Source: a virus. From it: a stretch of DNA of 64,000 bases. Within the stretch, counting starts at the first letter, position 1. Every line of letters starts with the position of its first letter. A program made the translations under genes and the position numbers. The stretch spans positions 23,798 through 87,797 of the IMG/VR virus record IMGVR_UViG_3300017971_000243; one strand, written 5' to 3'. Shown here in pieces: positions 1 through 8,388 of this stretch. Below the pieces are notes generated by a model. The model was given only the letters and a program-made list of their open reading frames with translations, was not told the DNA's origin and made no database searches.

Positions 1-2
1 AT

Positions 3-671
3 ACTGATTGGGCTTTACTTACTGGACTTGACATGGCAGATCCTACTGCTGTGCATGGACAAGCTCGCACCATTTTCTGTGCTGTGCTTAAGGGACTGGC
101 AGGAAGCCGCAGTAATCCTTTCCATGAAACTATTGAAATACCAGATATGAAGTATATCTACATATTGATATTCCTGACAAGTATTCAGAATCAAGATATC
201 AATATTGTTAAACGTCTAATGGACGAAATGGATACAGAATATGATGGAATTGATGCATTCTGCAGCGAGCGCTACGGGTCCTGGGATATGGTTCAGTGGT
301 GCGAGGATCGAGATATTTTCTTCGAACCTATCTTTCCTAATTACGACCGACAACGGGAAGCATTTAAAGAGTTTTATAATGTTGCCCGTGAGGGTAGATT
401 TAAATGCCCACCAATCCATGTGGTCGGAAGTAAACGGGTCGATGTTTTACGTGAAGAGCTGTCAGTCTTTGATCATGATCCCATTAAGCGATGGTTCGGA
501 AGTCCAGAAAAGACTGAAAAGGGAGGAATACAGGACGATTCCGTGTATAGTGTGGGATGGTGTTTATACGGAGGTCGTATGCTCGGACCTGACTCTTTTA
601 GAATCAGAAAGTCAATGACTAGCTTTGGAACATTCATTCAAGGCACAGGAATCGTAGGGGATTATACTTGA
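3..671 (+). CDS. terL: Terminase large subunit, C-terminal part (5' end outside window)
   Basis: The reading frame is open back to the window edge, so the ATG at 33 is internal and this is the C-terminal nuclease part of the DNA-packaging motor. Seen: GLDMADP near the start (first acidic residue of an RNase H-like nuclease), KGLAGSRSNP, an acidic stretch MDEMDTEYDGID, and IQDDSVYSVGW near the end, where TerL nucleases carry their last aspartates. TerL pumps DNA into the prohead and cuts the concatemer. It sits directly upstream of the portal gene, as expected. The ATPase domain is not in the window. The call rests on motif order and synteny. Confidence 0.8.
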   Translation, partial: TDWALLTGLDMADPTAVHGQARTIFCAVLKGLAGSRSNPFHETIEIPDMKYIYILIFLTSIQNQDINIVKRLMDEMDTEYDGIDAFCSERYGSWDMVQWCEDRDIFFEPIFPNYDRQREAFKEFYNVAREGRFKCPPIHVVGSKRVDVLREELSVFDHDPIKRWFGSPEKTEKGGIQDDSVYSVGWCLYGGRMLGPDSFRIRKSMTSFGTFIQGTGIVGDYT

Positions 672-707
672 TTTTCCGCCTTTCTTTTTGGGAAAGCAAA
701 AAATAGT

Positions 708-737
708 TTGACAACCCGCCCCCAGGTGTGTTATATA
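708..737 (+). promoter_or_regulatory. Sigma70-like promoter upstream of the portal gene
   Basis: TTGACA at 708-713, an 18-base spacer, then TATATA at 732-737 preceded by TGT (extended -10). It lies in the 115-base gap between terL and the portal start, so it could drive the head and tail operon. The rest of the gap shows only a weak CTTTC/GAAAG stem around 690. Confidence 0.6.
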
Positions 738-786
738 TTTGGCAATTTGTTCTCTTAATACCATCTTGTAGATGAGGAATCAAAAA

Positions 787-2364
787 ATGACAGTGGAGTT
801 GAGTAGAGATGAGATAGCGGAGAGAATACAAGAAATTCCAGATGACGTTTTAAGGCACATCACCTTCAGTATGCCCTGGCAATCACTAGCTGAAGGGTAC
901 TCTGGAGCAACCGATGAAGATGGATTCCCTATCATTCCTGATGCAGGGAAAAAGGAAGATCCAACCGAAGTAAGGAAGCGACTACAGACGGTCTGCTTCC
1001 AGAAAGCTCATCAAAATCCCCACATTAATACTGCAATAAGAGGTCTAGCTGGCCGTGTTACTGGCATGGGCTTCGAGGTCTCTTCAGGAATACCTGAAAT
1101 TCAGCAAGCCATTGACGAAATTTGGTATGATCCCCGCAACCGTCTTTATTATTTCCTTTATAAGTACTACGTGAGGCATTTGATAGAAGGTGAACTATTC
1201 TTATGTCTTACTTTACACAAAGATGGCTTTGTAGAAGTAGATTTTGTGGATCCCTCTGTGGTTAGCAGCAGTGGAGGGGACGGAAGTGGAGTAATCAATC
1301 ATCCTACTAAGCCTACAATGCCTCTGATGTACAATATCCGCTACGATAGCAATAATATGCAACAGATACCCTCGATTTTCTGTGCTTACTACCCAGAACT
1401 GTTATCGTTAGCCGCAGAATCCGAGCTTTACGACCCAAAATTGCAATCGAATAGCAAATCTAGGGCTAGAACTTTCACTAAATTCAAGAGTTATAATAAA
1501 TTTATTGTAGTGCTTGAGAAAGGATTTGTTACGAAAAGAGCGATATCCTACCTAAGAACTACGCTTGAGTGGATAAATCACTACGAAAACCTTAAAAAGT
1601 ATGAAATAGACCATAAAAAGTCATCTGGGGCTTATTTATGGATATTCAAAATAACTGAGCCAAAGAGTTTCAAACTTTGGCTATCTTTATCTGATGATGA
1701 CCGTCGTAAGACGGGTATCATGGCAAAAAAGACCCCAGGATCGTCATTGGTGCTTCCCCCTGGCATGGAGGTAGAGGTTAAGAATCCTGTACTTTCTAAT
1801 ATTAGGGAGCAGGATACGGATATTCTTGAAATGGTTGGGAGCGGACTCAACGAGCCCGAGGATATTCTCTCCTCCAAATCTCGGAGCCCTTATGCTAGTA
1901 TAAGGGCTTCGAGAGGTCCAATGTCAGACCGTGTAAGTGATGAGGTTGTGCTGTTCGATCGCTGGTTTATTCATGACTTTTGGGGTTCCATATTCTACCT
2001 TAAATCCGTAGTTTCTGATTTCCCTTCTATATTTAAAGTAAAGGAAGCTGTGGGATTTAATGAAGATAAAAGTCCGATTGTGAAAAAGGTGGATAGGAAA
2101 CCTCAAGAACTCATCAAAGTTTCCTATCCCATTAGCGAAGTAATAGACCTAGAGGGCCGTGCTAAAGCATTGTTAGGGGTTAAACATGGTCCTGTGAGTG
2201 AGCAACTAGGTATACCTAATGAAGAGGTAGCACGAAGGATGGGTGTGGGTAACTACCATAAAGCTAGATTGAAAAAGGCTACAGAGGATGAGATGTATCC
2301 CGAGCTTATTTACAATGTAGATGCTGAAGCTACCCAGGAAGACTTAGAAGGAGGAGGAGCATGA
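787..2364 (+). CDS. Portal protein
   Basis: Portal subunit of about 525 residues, the dodecameric ring through which DNA enters and leaves the head. Recognised by position between terminase and protease, by length, and by portal-like features: an N-terminal segment with GLAGRVTGMGF, then YYFLYKYYVRHLIEGELFL and the loop DFVDPSVVSSS, and an acidic C-terminus. An in-frame ATG exists at 772, but the ATG at 787 is better placed behind the AGGA at 776. The 3' end overlaps the next gene by ATGATAG. Confidence 0.8.
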   Translation: MTVELSRDEIAERIQEIPDDVLRHITFSMPWQSLAEGYSGATDEDGFPIIPDAGKKEDPTEVRKRLQTVCFQKAHQNPHINTAIRGLAGRVTGMGFEVSSGIPEIQQAIDEIWYDPRNRLYYFLYKYYVRHLIEGELFLCLTLHKDGFVEVDFVDPSVVSSSGGDGSGVINHPTKPTMPLMYNIRYDSNNMQQIPSIFCAYYPELLSLAAESELYDPKLQSNSKSRARTFTKFKSYNKFIVVLEKGFVTKRAISYLRTTLEWINHYENLKKYEIDHKKSSGAYLWIFKITEPKSFKLWLSLSDDDRRKTGIMAKKTPGSSLVLPPGMEVEVKNPVLSNIREQDTDILEMVGSGLNEPEDILSSKSRSPYASIRASRGPMSDRVSDEVVLFDRWFIHDFWGSIFYLKSVVSDFPSIFKVKEAVGFNEDKSPIVKKVDRKPQELIKVSYPISEVIDLEGRAKALLGVKHGPVSEQLGIPNEEVARRMGVGNYHKARLKKATEDEMYPELIYNVDAEATQEDLEGGGA

Positions 2365-2786
2365 TAGATGAAAAAGTAGCCAGAAAGCTCGTACAGAGAA
2401 TCGCTATGTCCTATCTTGGCACTTTTTATATTTGGGGAGGAGACGATCCCTCAGGATTTGACTGTAGCGGTCTTGCTATCGAGTGCTTAAAATCTGTGGG
2501 AATTCTTCCTAGATCGGGTGACTGGACAGCTCATATTCTAGCTAAAAGATTTGTTACTACTGAAGGACCTAGACCAGGAGATCTTGTTTTCTGGGCTAAC
2601 GAGAATGCCCATGTCGTACATGTTGAGATATATATTGGTAATGGGCTGTCTGTTGGCGCTTCTGGCGGAGGTAGTAAAACTAAAACTGTAAAAGATGCAA
2701 TCAAACATAATGCCTTTATTAAAGTAAGACCTGTAGCCTCTCGTGGCGGAGAGGTTTTTTATTGCAACCCTTATATAGAGGTATGA
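2361..2786 (+). CDS. NlpC/P60 cysteine peptidase
   Basis: 141-residue NlpC/P60-fold peptidase. Catalytic Cys in FDCSG (about residue 35) and His in HVVHVEIYIG (about residue 90) are visible, as is the PGDLVFW strand typical of the family. These enzymes cut D-Glu-mDAP or related peptidoglycan peptides. No signal peptide or membrane segment is seen. Its place between portal and capsid protease suggests a virion-associated wall-degrading enzyme or a lysis factor. The start overlaps the portal stop by four bases. Confidence 0.85.
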   Translation: MIDEKVARKLVQRIAMSYLGTFYIWGGDDPSGFDCSGLAIECLKSVGILPRSGDWTAHILAKRFVTTEGPRPGDLVFWANENAHVVHVEIYIGNGLSVGASGGGSKTKTVKDAIKHNAFIKVRPVASRGGEVFYCNPYIEV

Positions 2787-2787
2787 G

Positions 2788-3258
2788 ATGCCTTGGACAG
2801 CGGCAGATGCCAAAAGGTTTAAAAAGGGCTTGACTTCAGCTCAGGCAGCTCAATGGGCTAAAATAGCTAATGGTGTACTGAGATCATGCCAGAGTCAGGG
2901 TAGTAGTGATTGTGAGGGAAAAGCAATAAGGATAGCGAATAGTAAATTTAGTGATGAAAGTTTTGAGCTTGAAGCCTTGGTAGAAATGGGATCTACTTGG
3001 AAACAGGTAGATTTACTTTTGCATGATTCATTTTTTGGTCTCCAGCAGCAGAAAGCCGGAGGCTCTAATGCAGGTAAATATAAAACAGGACCTTTTTGTG
3101 GTCCTTCAGGAGGAGCACCTAAGGGCACCTATCCTGTAAATACAAAGGCAAGGGCTATAGCGGCCTTGGCGTATGCTCGTCACGCACCTAATCCTTCTGG
3201 TATTCGAAGATGCGTGTGTCGTCATTGGCCAAGTTTACCAGCTTGCAAAAGGAGCTAA
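2788..3258 (+). CDS. Virion-morphogenesis accessory protein with a Cys-rich C-terminal segment
   Basis: 156 residues. The N-terminal half (PWTAADAKRFKKGLTSAQAAQW) resembles ChaB-like segments found in phage head proteins. The C-terminal half has YPVNTKARAIAALAYARHA followed by a Cys cluster (CVCRHWPSLPAC), a module I have seen at the ends of Mu gpF-like or protease-associated phage proteins. No catalytic motif is seen. It begins one base after the NlpC stop and ends just before the protease gene. The biochemical role is unknown; a head-assembly role is inferred from position. Confidence 0.55.
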   Translation: MPWTAADAKRFKKGLTSAQAAQWAKIANGVLRSCQSQGSSDCEGKAIRIANSKFSDESFELEALVEMGSTWKQVDLLLHDSFFGLQQQKAGGSNAGKYKTGPFCGPSGGAPKGTYPVNTKARAIAALAYARHAPNPSGIRRCVCRHWPSLPACKRS

Positions 3259-3260
3259 AA

Positions 3261-4463
3261 ATGAGTGAGAAACAAGTACCGAAAGGAGCACTACGTTTTG
3301 TAGATGAGGGACATGGATGCCAAGCATTCGTGGACTTCGGGGAAGGTGAAGAAGGACAGCCTAAATTGAGTATGGTTGGGTACTCAGGCAAGATTATTAA
3401 AGGTCATTGGTACTGGGGGGACCTTGCCATTGACTTGCAAGGCATGAAATTCGAGGAATCCCGCTATCCTATCCTTGAAAATCATGATACCAGTCGTAAG
3501 GTTGCCTTTATGGGTAAACCTATTGTGAATGAGGAAGGACAGCTCGTAGCCCCTGAAAACAGCAAGCTGTTGGATACTGAAGCTGCTGATGAGTTCATTA
3601 AATTATCAAAACAGGGATTTCCTTACCAGTCTAGTATTAGTGCCAAGCCGCTCGTGGTAGAGAAGCTGGATGAAGGTGCGAAGGCAGAGGTTAATGGGTT
3701 CTCCATGAAAGGACCAGCTACTATCTGGAGGCAGTCAAAGTTTCGAGAGATGTCTGTTTGTGTGTTTGGATGGGATAATAAGACTAGTGCTTCGGCTTTC
3801 AGCAAGGAGCCTATCGATATTGATTACGAAGAGAAAGTAATCAACGCTGAGGATGACCTCAGTGATAACCAAAAACCTGTTTTAAAGAGAAGGGAGGTGA
3901 AAGAGATAATGGATATTAAGGAACTCCAAGAGAAGTATCCAGAAATTTATGATGCTGCTCTTAAACTTGGCAGGGAGGCAGCCGAGAAGGAATTCTCTAA
4001 AGAGAAGACCGTTTTGGAAGCCAAACTGGAGACGATGCAGAAGGACAATGAGTCTATGAGTGAGAAAGTTCTTGAGCTGGAGAAGAAAGATGCAATCCGG
4101 ACTGAGAATGAGCTCAAAGCCGAAGGTTCTAAAATATGGCTTGATAAGTTGTCTGACAGCAAGATTCCCGAACGTTATTACGATAAAGTTCAGCCCCATG
4201 TTTCCTACAGCAAGTTTGTGGAGGATGGGGTACTGAATGTCGAAAAGTTTGGGGAAGCCATCGACGCTGAGATTAAAGATTGGGAAGACAGGGGCATGAC
4301 TGAACAGGTCCTGGGCTCTGGCTTCACCAAAAAGGAAGTCGAGGATGGCTCTTCTGAGGGATCGGAAGAGGAGACCAAGAACGATATGGCTATAGCAGAG
4401 AAATTGGTCCATCTTGCTGGGCATCAAACCAAATCGGACTTGGAGAAGAAAGCTCAAACTTAA
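3261..4463 (+). CDS. Prohead maturation protease fused to scaffold domain
   Basis: About 400 residues. Residues 1-200 look like a prohead protease: LENHD holds the candidate catalytic His and GFPYQSSIS the candidate Ser. Residues 215-350 are a strongly charged coiled coil typical of a scaffold. The end is acidic. The ATG at 3261 sits behind AAAGGAG; the in-frame codon at 3210 would overlap the upstream gene. Such fusions cleave the scaffold and capsid delta domains during maturation. A second in-frame start at 3909 probably yields free scaffold. Confidence 0.7.
   Translation: MSEKQVPKGALRFVDEGHGCQAFVDFGEGEEGQPKLSMVGYSGKIIKGHWYWGDLAIDLQGMKFEESRYPILENHDTSRKVAFMGKPIVNEEGQLVAPENSKLLDTEAADEFIKLSKQGFPYQSSISAKPLVVEKLDEGAKAEVNGFSMKGPATIWRQSKFREMSVCVFGWDNKTSASAFSKEPIDIDYEEKVINAEDDLSDNQKPVLKRREVKEIMDIKELQEKYPEIYDAALKLGREAAEKEFSKEKTVLEAKLETMQKDNESMSEKVLELEKKDAIRTENELKAEGSKIWLDKLSDSKIPERYYDKVQPHVSYSKFVEDGVLNVEKFGEAIDAEIKDWEDRGMTEQVLGSGFTKKEVEDGSSEGSEEETKNDMAIAEKLVHLAGHQTKSDLEKKAQT
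3909..4463 (+). CDS. Probable internally initiated scaffold protein (nested in the protease gene)
   Basis: An ATG at 3909, in frame with the protease gene, follows a near-perfect ribosome site GGAGGTGA at 3893-3900. The same GGAGGTGA box precedes the decoration gene (4508), the capsid gene (5231) and the gene at 42944. Initiation here would give a 184-residue protein starting MDIKELQEKYPEIYD and containing only the coiled-coil scaffold. This matches the lambda C/Nu3 arrangement, in which scaffold is made from an internal start. The start is inferred from the ribosome site. Confidence 0.6.
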   Translation: MDIKELQEKYPEIYDAALKLGREAAEKEFSKEKTVLEAKLETMQKDNESMSEKVLELEKKDAIRTENELKAEGSKIWLDKLSDSKIPERYYDKVQPHVSYSKFVEDGVLNVEKFGEAIDAEIKDWEDRGMTEQVLGSGFTKKEVEDGSSEGSEEETKNDMAIAEKLVHLAGHQTKSDLEKKAQT

Positions 4464-4507
4464 ACCTTTAACCCTTTGAAGCCTATTAAGATAGGAGGTG
4501 AAACTGT

Positions 4508-5203
4508 ATGGTAGATATAGCTCGAGGAGGCGATATCCCTCATGTACTTCATGGTACGCAGAAGGATTATAAACGCCTATATTATTCAGACCACATGGCA
4601 GCTCTTCGTGTTCCTGTCACCCTTCAGGCTGGTTATGGCTTGATTGAACAAGGTACCACCTTGGCAAAGAACCTGTCGGCTGCTGGTGGGAAGGCAAAAC
4701 TTTTGCCTTACGCTCCTACTACCTTCCCAGCGGACGTTGATAATGCGCGGGCTTATTTGGTTGCTAATAGTGGAACTACTGATAAGTTCGTGTATGTTAC
4801 CTTGGACGATAGTTATAAGTTCCAGGTAGGCGACGATGTTATCATCAATGACAACACCACCGCTGCGGAGAACAAGGGAGCGATCACGGCTATCGATCGT
4901 ACTTCTGATCCACATCGTGCAAAGATCACTTTCACGACTGCTATTGGAGGTACTGCTTTTACAACCGCCCGAAGAGCCTACATCATTGTCGAAGCTGGCA
5001 CGAGTGGTAATAATTACTCAGATTGTGTCGGTATTTTGGAGAAAACTGTGGATACAGGCACTGGTGTTACGGCTAAAGGTGCTGTTGCAACCCTTATACT
5101 TGGTAATTGCGTTCTGTACACAGGATGTCTTACCAACTTGGATGCCGCTGCTATTGCCGACATTAGCTCTGCTACTTTCGGCCAATACACATACATCCGT
5201 TAA
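4508..5203 (+). CDS. Head decoration/stabilisation protein
   Basis: 231 residues, rich in Gly, Ala and Thr with alternating beta-type segments, lying between protease-scaffold and major capsid protein where lambda gpD-like decoration proteins sit. It is longer than gpD (about 110 residues); the middle (YVTLDDSYKFQVGDDVII) looks like an added beta domain and the C-terminal part is the gpD-like portion. The strong ribosome site AGGAGGTGAAA at 4494-4504 implies high expression. Confidence 0.6.
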   Translation: MVDIARGGDIPHVLHGTQKDYKRLYYSDHMAALRVPVTLQAGYGLIEQGTTLAKNLSAAGGKAKLLPYAPTTFPADVDNARAYLVANSGTTDKFVYVTLDDSYKFQVGDDVIINDNTTAAENKGAITAIDRTSDPHRAKITFTTAIGGTAFTTARRAYIIVEAGTSGNNYSDCVGILEKTVDTGTGVTAKGAVATLILGNCVLYTGCLTNLDAAAIADISSATFGQYTYIR

Positions 5204-5230
5204 TTCCACGATGGAAGGAGGTGAAACCAT

Positions 5231-6559
5231 ATGCCACGTGGTCAAAGTGATATACCGGAATTGAGACTGTCGGTTCTCCAGAATTACATGGAGATATTTG
5301 TTACACCGCCAGAATTGATTCTAATGAACATTTTTGGATCCAGCCAGTCCCCATCAAGTAGCATCGAGTGGGAAAGCCACAGAGGTGGAAGGGGTATGAC
5401 CCCATTCGTTCCGCCTGGTGCTCCGGCGCCCCAGACCGCTCCTCACGGGATAAGCCAGCACAGAGCCGAGGCTGCATACTGGAAAGAGAAAATGCCTTTT
5501 GATGAAGAGTTCCTAAATAATCTTCGTCAACCTGGCACCGAATCCCAACGTATGACAGCTCAGCAGAAACTGGCGAGGGAATTGGCTAACCTTAAAAACA
5601 GGAGCAATAGACGAAAGGAATGGATGTTTGCCCAGATGCTGTTCAATAATGGCTTCTCCTATGATGTACAGGGAGGCTATAAGGTCAGCATTGATTATGG
5701 TATTCCTACTGCAAACCGGGTTGCACTTACCTCATCTTACTACTGGGGATCAGGTGCAAGTCGAAATGTGATAGGCGACATCCAGGACGGTAAGCAGCGA
5801 ATTGCTGATGAGTGTGGCGGTAAAGTAGACATCGCTATTTTTAACTCCAGCACCTTGAAACTGCTTGCTAATGACACCAACATCACTAACTTGTTGAAGC
5901 GAGACGCCTTCGGCACTGGCGAGCTTTATGGTAATATCGCCAGAAATGTGCATGAAATTGTGGGTGTCAACCCCCAGATCCTGGGTTCCTTACTGGATAT
6001 TCCTCGGTTTGTCGTTTACGATGAACAATATGAGATCAAAGCCTGGTTGACTGCTGCCGTAACAGGCGGAAGCACGACTTGGATATCAGTAGATGCCAAT
6101 GAGGATTTTGTAGTTGGCGGAACGCTGAGAATTCATGATCGTAGTGCTGGCACTTGGGAGGAAAGGTACATCCTTTCAGTAGACGCCGAGGCTGGCACCG
6201 TTCAGATAGAATATCCATTTACCAATTCGTACAAAGCGATGGAAGACTATGTAACGATGGCACAGAAATTCGTACCGGACTACAAGTTCGTTATGATGTC
6301 TACCAGAGTCGATGGTCAGAATATTGCTGAGTACAAAGAAGCACCTTTCGGAGTAGCTCGCCATTATGGTCAATACACGGATACCAATACGGATTGGGAT
6401 CCTGAAGTAACGTGGATTAGGGTGCAGGATAAAGGCTTGCCCGTTCTCTATCAGAGAGATGCGGTTTACGTTTTAACCGTTGCACAGGCAGCTGGCTTAG
6501 CAGCCACCTCAACCACCACGACTACATCATCCTCCACCACAACCACTACAACTGCTTAA
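5231..6559 (+). CDS. Major capsid protein (lambda gpE family) with Thr-rich C-terminal tail
   Basis: 442 residues, longer than lambda gpE (341). The N-terminal half carries gpE-like features (SVLQNYMEIFVTPPELILM, then RMTAQQKLARELANLKNRSN). A beta-type insertion lies around residues 270-330 (GGSTTWISVDANEDFVVGG). The main fold ends near YVLTVAQ, after which a tail of almost only Thr and Ser (6505-6556) closes with Ala and the tandem stops TAA TAG. Ribosome site GGAGGTGAAA at 5218-5227. The tail is proposed to be a surface-exposed glycosylation tag. Confidence 0.85.
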   Translation: MPRGQSDIPELRLSVLQNYMEIFVTPPELILMNIFGSSQSPSSSIEWESHRGGRGMTPFVPPGAPAPQTAPHGISQHRAEAAYWKEKMPFDEEFLNNLRQPGTESQRMTAQQKLARELANLKNRSNRRKEWMFAQMLFNNGFSYDVQGGYKVSIDYGIPTANRVALTSSYYWGSGASRNVIGDIQDGKQRIADECGGKVDIAIFNSSTLKLLANDTNITNLLKRDAFGTGELYGNIARNVHEIVGVNPQILGSLLDIPRFVVYDEQYEIKAWLTAAVTGGSTTWISVDANEDFVVGGTLRIHDRSAGTWEERYILSVDAEAGTVQIEYPFTNSYKAMEDYVTMAQKFVPDYKFVMMSTRVDGQNIAEYKEAPFGVARHYGQYTDTNTDWDPEVTWIRVQDKGLPVLYQRDAVYVLTVAQAAGLAATSTTTTTSSSTTTTTTA

Positions 6560-6562
6560 TAG
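6505..6562 (+). other. Thr/Ser-rich C-terminal tag of the major capsid protein plus tandem stops
   Basis: The last 17 codons read T-S-T5-S3-T6-A, then TAA TAG. The stop region forms a perfect hairpin ACTGCT-TAAT-AGCAGT (6551-6566). Equivalent tags end the genes at 7231-7896 and 10207-10827. Confidence 0.8.
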
Positions 6563-6591
6563 CAGTGGTTGAAATTAAGGAGGCAATCGAT

Positions 6592-6783
6592 ATGGATATC
6601 GAAAAAGTAATAATATTGAGTACTCTAAAGAGTGGTAAAAAGATATGGGAGGAGGGGACGGTTTTAGTGCCGCCCCTCCCTCCTGACATACAAGAAGAGG
6701 TAGACCTTGGTGTTAAAACTATAAAGGTTATTTATCATAGGAAGTCAAGAAGGCTTCCTTCTCAGGTGAAACAAGATGACTGA
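6592..6783 (+). CDS. Small head protein of unknown function
   Basis: 63 residues starting MDIEKVIILS. The ATG at 6592 follows TAAGGAGG, so I prefer it to the GTG at 6565. It has a short beta-rich N-terminus, a central LVPPLPPDIQEEV stretch and a basic end. It lies between capsid and head-tail connector genes and overlaps the next gene by eight bases. Not recognised; position suggests a small head or head-tail joining component. Confidence 0.55.
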   Translation: MDIEKVIILSTLKSGKKIWEEGTVLVPPLPPDIQEEVDLGVKTIKVIYHRKSRRLPSQVKQDD

Positions 6784-7231
6784 AGAAGAATTAATCGATC
6801 AGCTAACAGAGGAAGTTAAAAATCTAGATACTTATCTGGAGAGGGATGATTACGTAAATGGATTGGGAGATGCCCAGGCTGAAACTGGATGGACATTACC
6901 TTTAGATGACACCCTCAAGCTGTTATGGATTAAGAAAAGAGCCAAACGTCATATCTTCTTTTACCTTTACTCCGAATCTGCTCATAAATTCAAATATAAG
7001 CAAATAAACCTTCAGCAAAGGTGGGAACATTATAAAGAAATAATCAGTACGATGGATGAGGAATTCGTAGCGTTTCAAGAAGATAGACCTGATCTTTTTG
7101 GTGCTGTGGATCCATTTCATGCTTTTGGTACTAAGATCGATGCTGGATTTGCTTATGAAGGTCAGACAGGAGAGGACATAACTTATAGTGATGTAGCTGA
7201 AGTTGATTTTACTCCTAAAGAGAATGACTAA
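6776..7231 (+). CDS. Head-tail connector-like protein
   Basis: 151 residues, mostly alpha-helical by eye, with MTEEELIDQLTEEVKNLD at the start and a long helix around residues 55-105 (KLLWIKKRAKRHIFFYLY). Size, helical content and position directly after the capsid gene fit the head-completion (gp6-like) connectors that sit on the portal ring. The acidic C-terminus ends in TAATG, overlapping the next gene. Assignment is by synteny. Confidence 0.5.
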   Translation: MTEEELIDQLTEEVKNLDTYLERDDYVNGLGDAQAETGWTLPLDDTLKLLWIKKRAKRHIFFYLYSESAHKFKYKQINLQQRWEHYKEIISTMDEEFVAFQEDRPDLFGAVDPFHAFGTKIDAGFAYEGQTGEDITYSDVAEVDFTPKEND

Positions 7232-7896
7232 TGACCATTGGACCTGATATTAAAGAAGCTATTGTTGAGGTCGGAACTAAATATAACATATTAAGGGACA
7301 GTGGGAATGTTCTTGGAGAATATCTTGACTACGAAACTAATGCTCAGGTCACAAAACCCTTCATTCGAGAGTTCTTTCTCGAAGCTACCCTAGTATATGA
7401 TACTTCAGCGTTAGCTGGAGATGTCATTCAATTTACCACCACATCAGAGAAATACTTCATAATGAATTTAACGCCAGAGATGTTTGAGAATACAGTTATC
7501 TCATATCAAGGCGTATTATATAAAACCAATGAAACCATGACGGTGTACAGACCAAGTGAGTCAAGGGACAGTCAAACCCTTTTGATGAAAACTACTTGGA
7601 CACCCGTTGAAACCAACAAACCTATACTGATCACGGCTCCTTTATTTGGTATAGACTTAGATACAGACGAGCAACTTGGATTGATTGGGTTACAGGTGCA
7701 TGAGGCATTTGTTCCATCCAGTTATGATATCCAAGTTTTAGATCGCCTGCTGTTAAGCTCTGGAGAGTACTATAGGGTAGAGGCGATAAAAAAGAGAAGA
7801 TTTGAAGGCATGGACGTATTGGAAGTGGGAACTGACACTAGACCTACTACCACTACCACCACAACTTACACCACTACTACTACGACTACTGCCTAA
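7231..7896 (+). CDS. Head-tail or tail-completion protein with Thr-rich C-terminal tail
   Basis: 221 residues, beta-rich. It lies where the neck or stopper protein is expected. The folded part ends around VLEVGTDTRP. After it come seven Thr, one Tyr, seven Thr and Ala (7846-7893), then the tandem stops TAA TGA. The same layout ends the capsid and major tail proteins, and the Tyr flanked by Thr is shared with the major tail protein and with the long mucin-like repeats. The exact structural role is inferred from gene order only. Confidence 0.55.
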   Translation: MTIGPDIKEAIVEVGTKYNILRDSGNVLGEYLDYETNAQVTKPFIREFFLEATLVYDTSALAGDVIQFTTTSEKYFIMNLTPEMFENTVISYQGVLYKTNETMTVYRPSESRDSQTLLMKTTWTPVETNKPILITAPLFGIDLDTDEQLGLIGLQVHEAFVPSSYDIQVLDRLLLSSGEYYRVEAIKKRRFEGMDVLEVGTDTRPTTTTTTTYTTTTTTTA

Positions 7897-7899
7897 TGA
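7846..7899 (+). other. Thr-rich C-terminal tag plus tandem stops
   Basis: T7-Y-T7-A followed by TAA TGA. It parallels the tails at 6505-6562 and 10799-10830. Thr codons vary (ACT, ACC, ACA, ACG), so the run is not a simple DNA microsatellite. Confidence 0.8.
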
Positions 7900-7945
7900 G
7901 TTCAATGCTTGAGTTCTTTTATCTTTAGCATAGGAGATTATGCTA

Positions 7946-8128
7946 ATGTCCAAGCCAGGTTGTTTATGTCCTTATTGCGGAACAGAAGTTATTATAATCA
8001 GCAGTAAAGAGGACGACCGTTTCAAGGTAGTTTGTCCTAAGTGTTTTAAGCCTTTTTATGTAGTGAATAGTAAGACCGGATTACCAGAAGGAGATCAGTA
8101 TGAGGTGGATCCGAGGCATATACTATGA
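7946..8128 (+). CDS. Zinc-ribbon protein
   Basis: 60 residues with two Cys pairs, CPYC near residue 8 and CPKC near residue 31, spaced as in a small zinc ribbon. The ATG at 7946 sits better behind AGGAGA than the in-frame ATG at 7940. The 3' end overlaps the next gene by ATGA. Small zinc ribbons among phage head and tail genes often have no known role; this may be a nucleic-acid-binding regulator or a structural plug. Confidence 0.6.
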   Translation: MSKPGCLCPYCGTEVIIISSKEDDRFKVVCPKCFKPFYVVNSKTGLPEGDQYEVDPRHIL

Positions 8129-8388
8129 ATTTGTTTATCAGCGATGAGGATTTAATCAGAGTAGATATTTTTGTTAAGCGATGTGGCGGAAATTGTGAAC
8201 CTGGAAGATTACTGCATAGACTTTACTCGGCTTATTTAATGATGAGGGAAGCCCTAAAAAAAGCCGATTATGAAGCGTATCAAAGGATAATTGAAAATGG
8301 TGAGAATGTCGTGGGATTTGAACAGCTACCGTCGGTATCTGGGTGCCTTGATAAAGATAAGAAGGAAGGCACAGATAGAGCAGAATGA
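8125..8388 (+). CDS. Hypothetical protein in the head-tail region
   Basis: 87 residues, helical, starting MNLFISDEDLIRVDIFVKRC. It contains two Cys in a CGGNC motif and no other recognised motif. It overlaps its upstream neighbour by four bases and runs about 90 bases into the next gene, so its last third is translated in two frames. Not recognised. Confidence 0.45.
   Translation: MNLFISDEDLIRVDIFVKRCGGNCEPGRLLHRLYSAYLMMREALKKADYEAYQRIIENGENVVGFEQLPSVSGCLDKDKKEGTDRAE

Noticed and set aside
671-707. Possible terminator after terL
   Set aside because: Only a 5-bp CTTTC/GAAAG stem; too weak to call.
3882-4457. Minus-strand 191-residue frame opposite the scaffold domain
   Set aside because: Caused by Glu/Lys/Leu-rich coding on the plus strand; no ribosome site, and opposite to an operon with clear starts.
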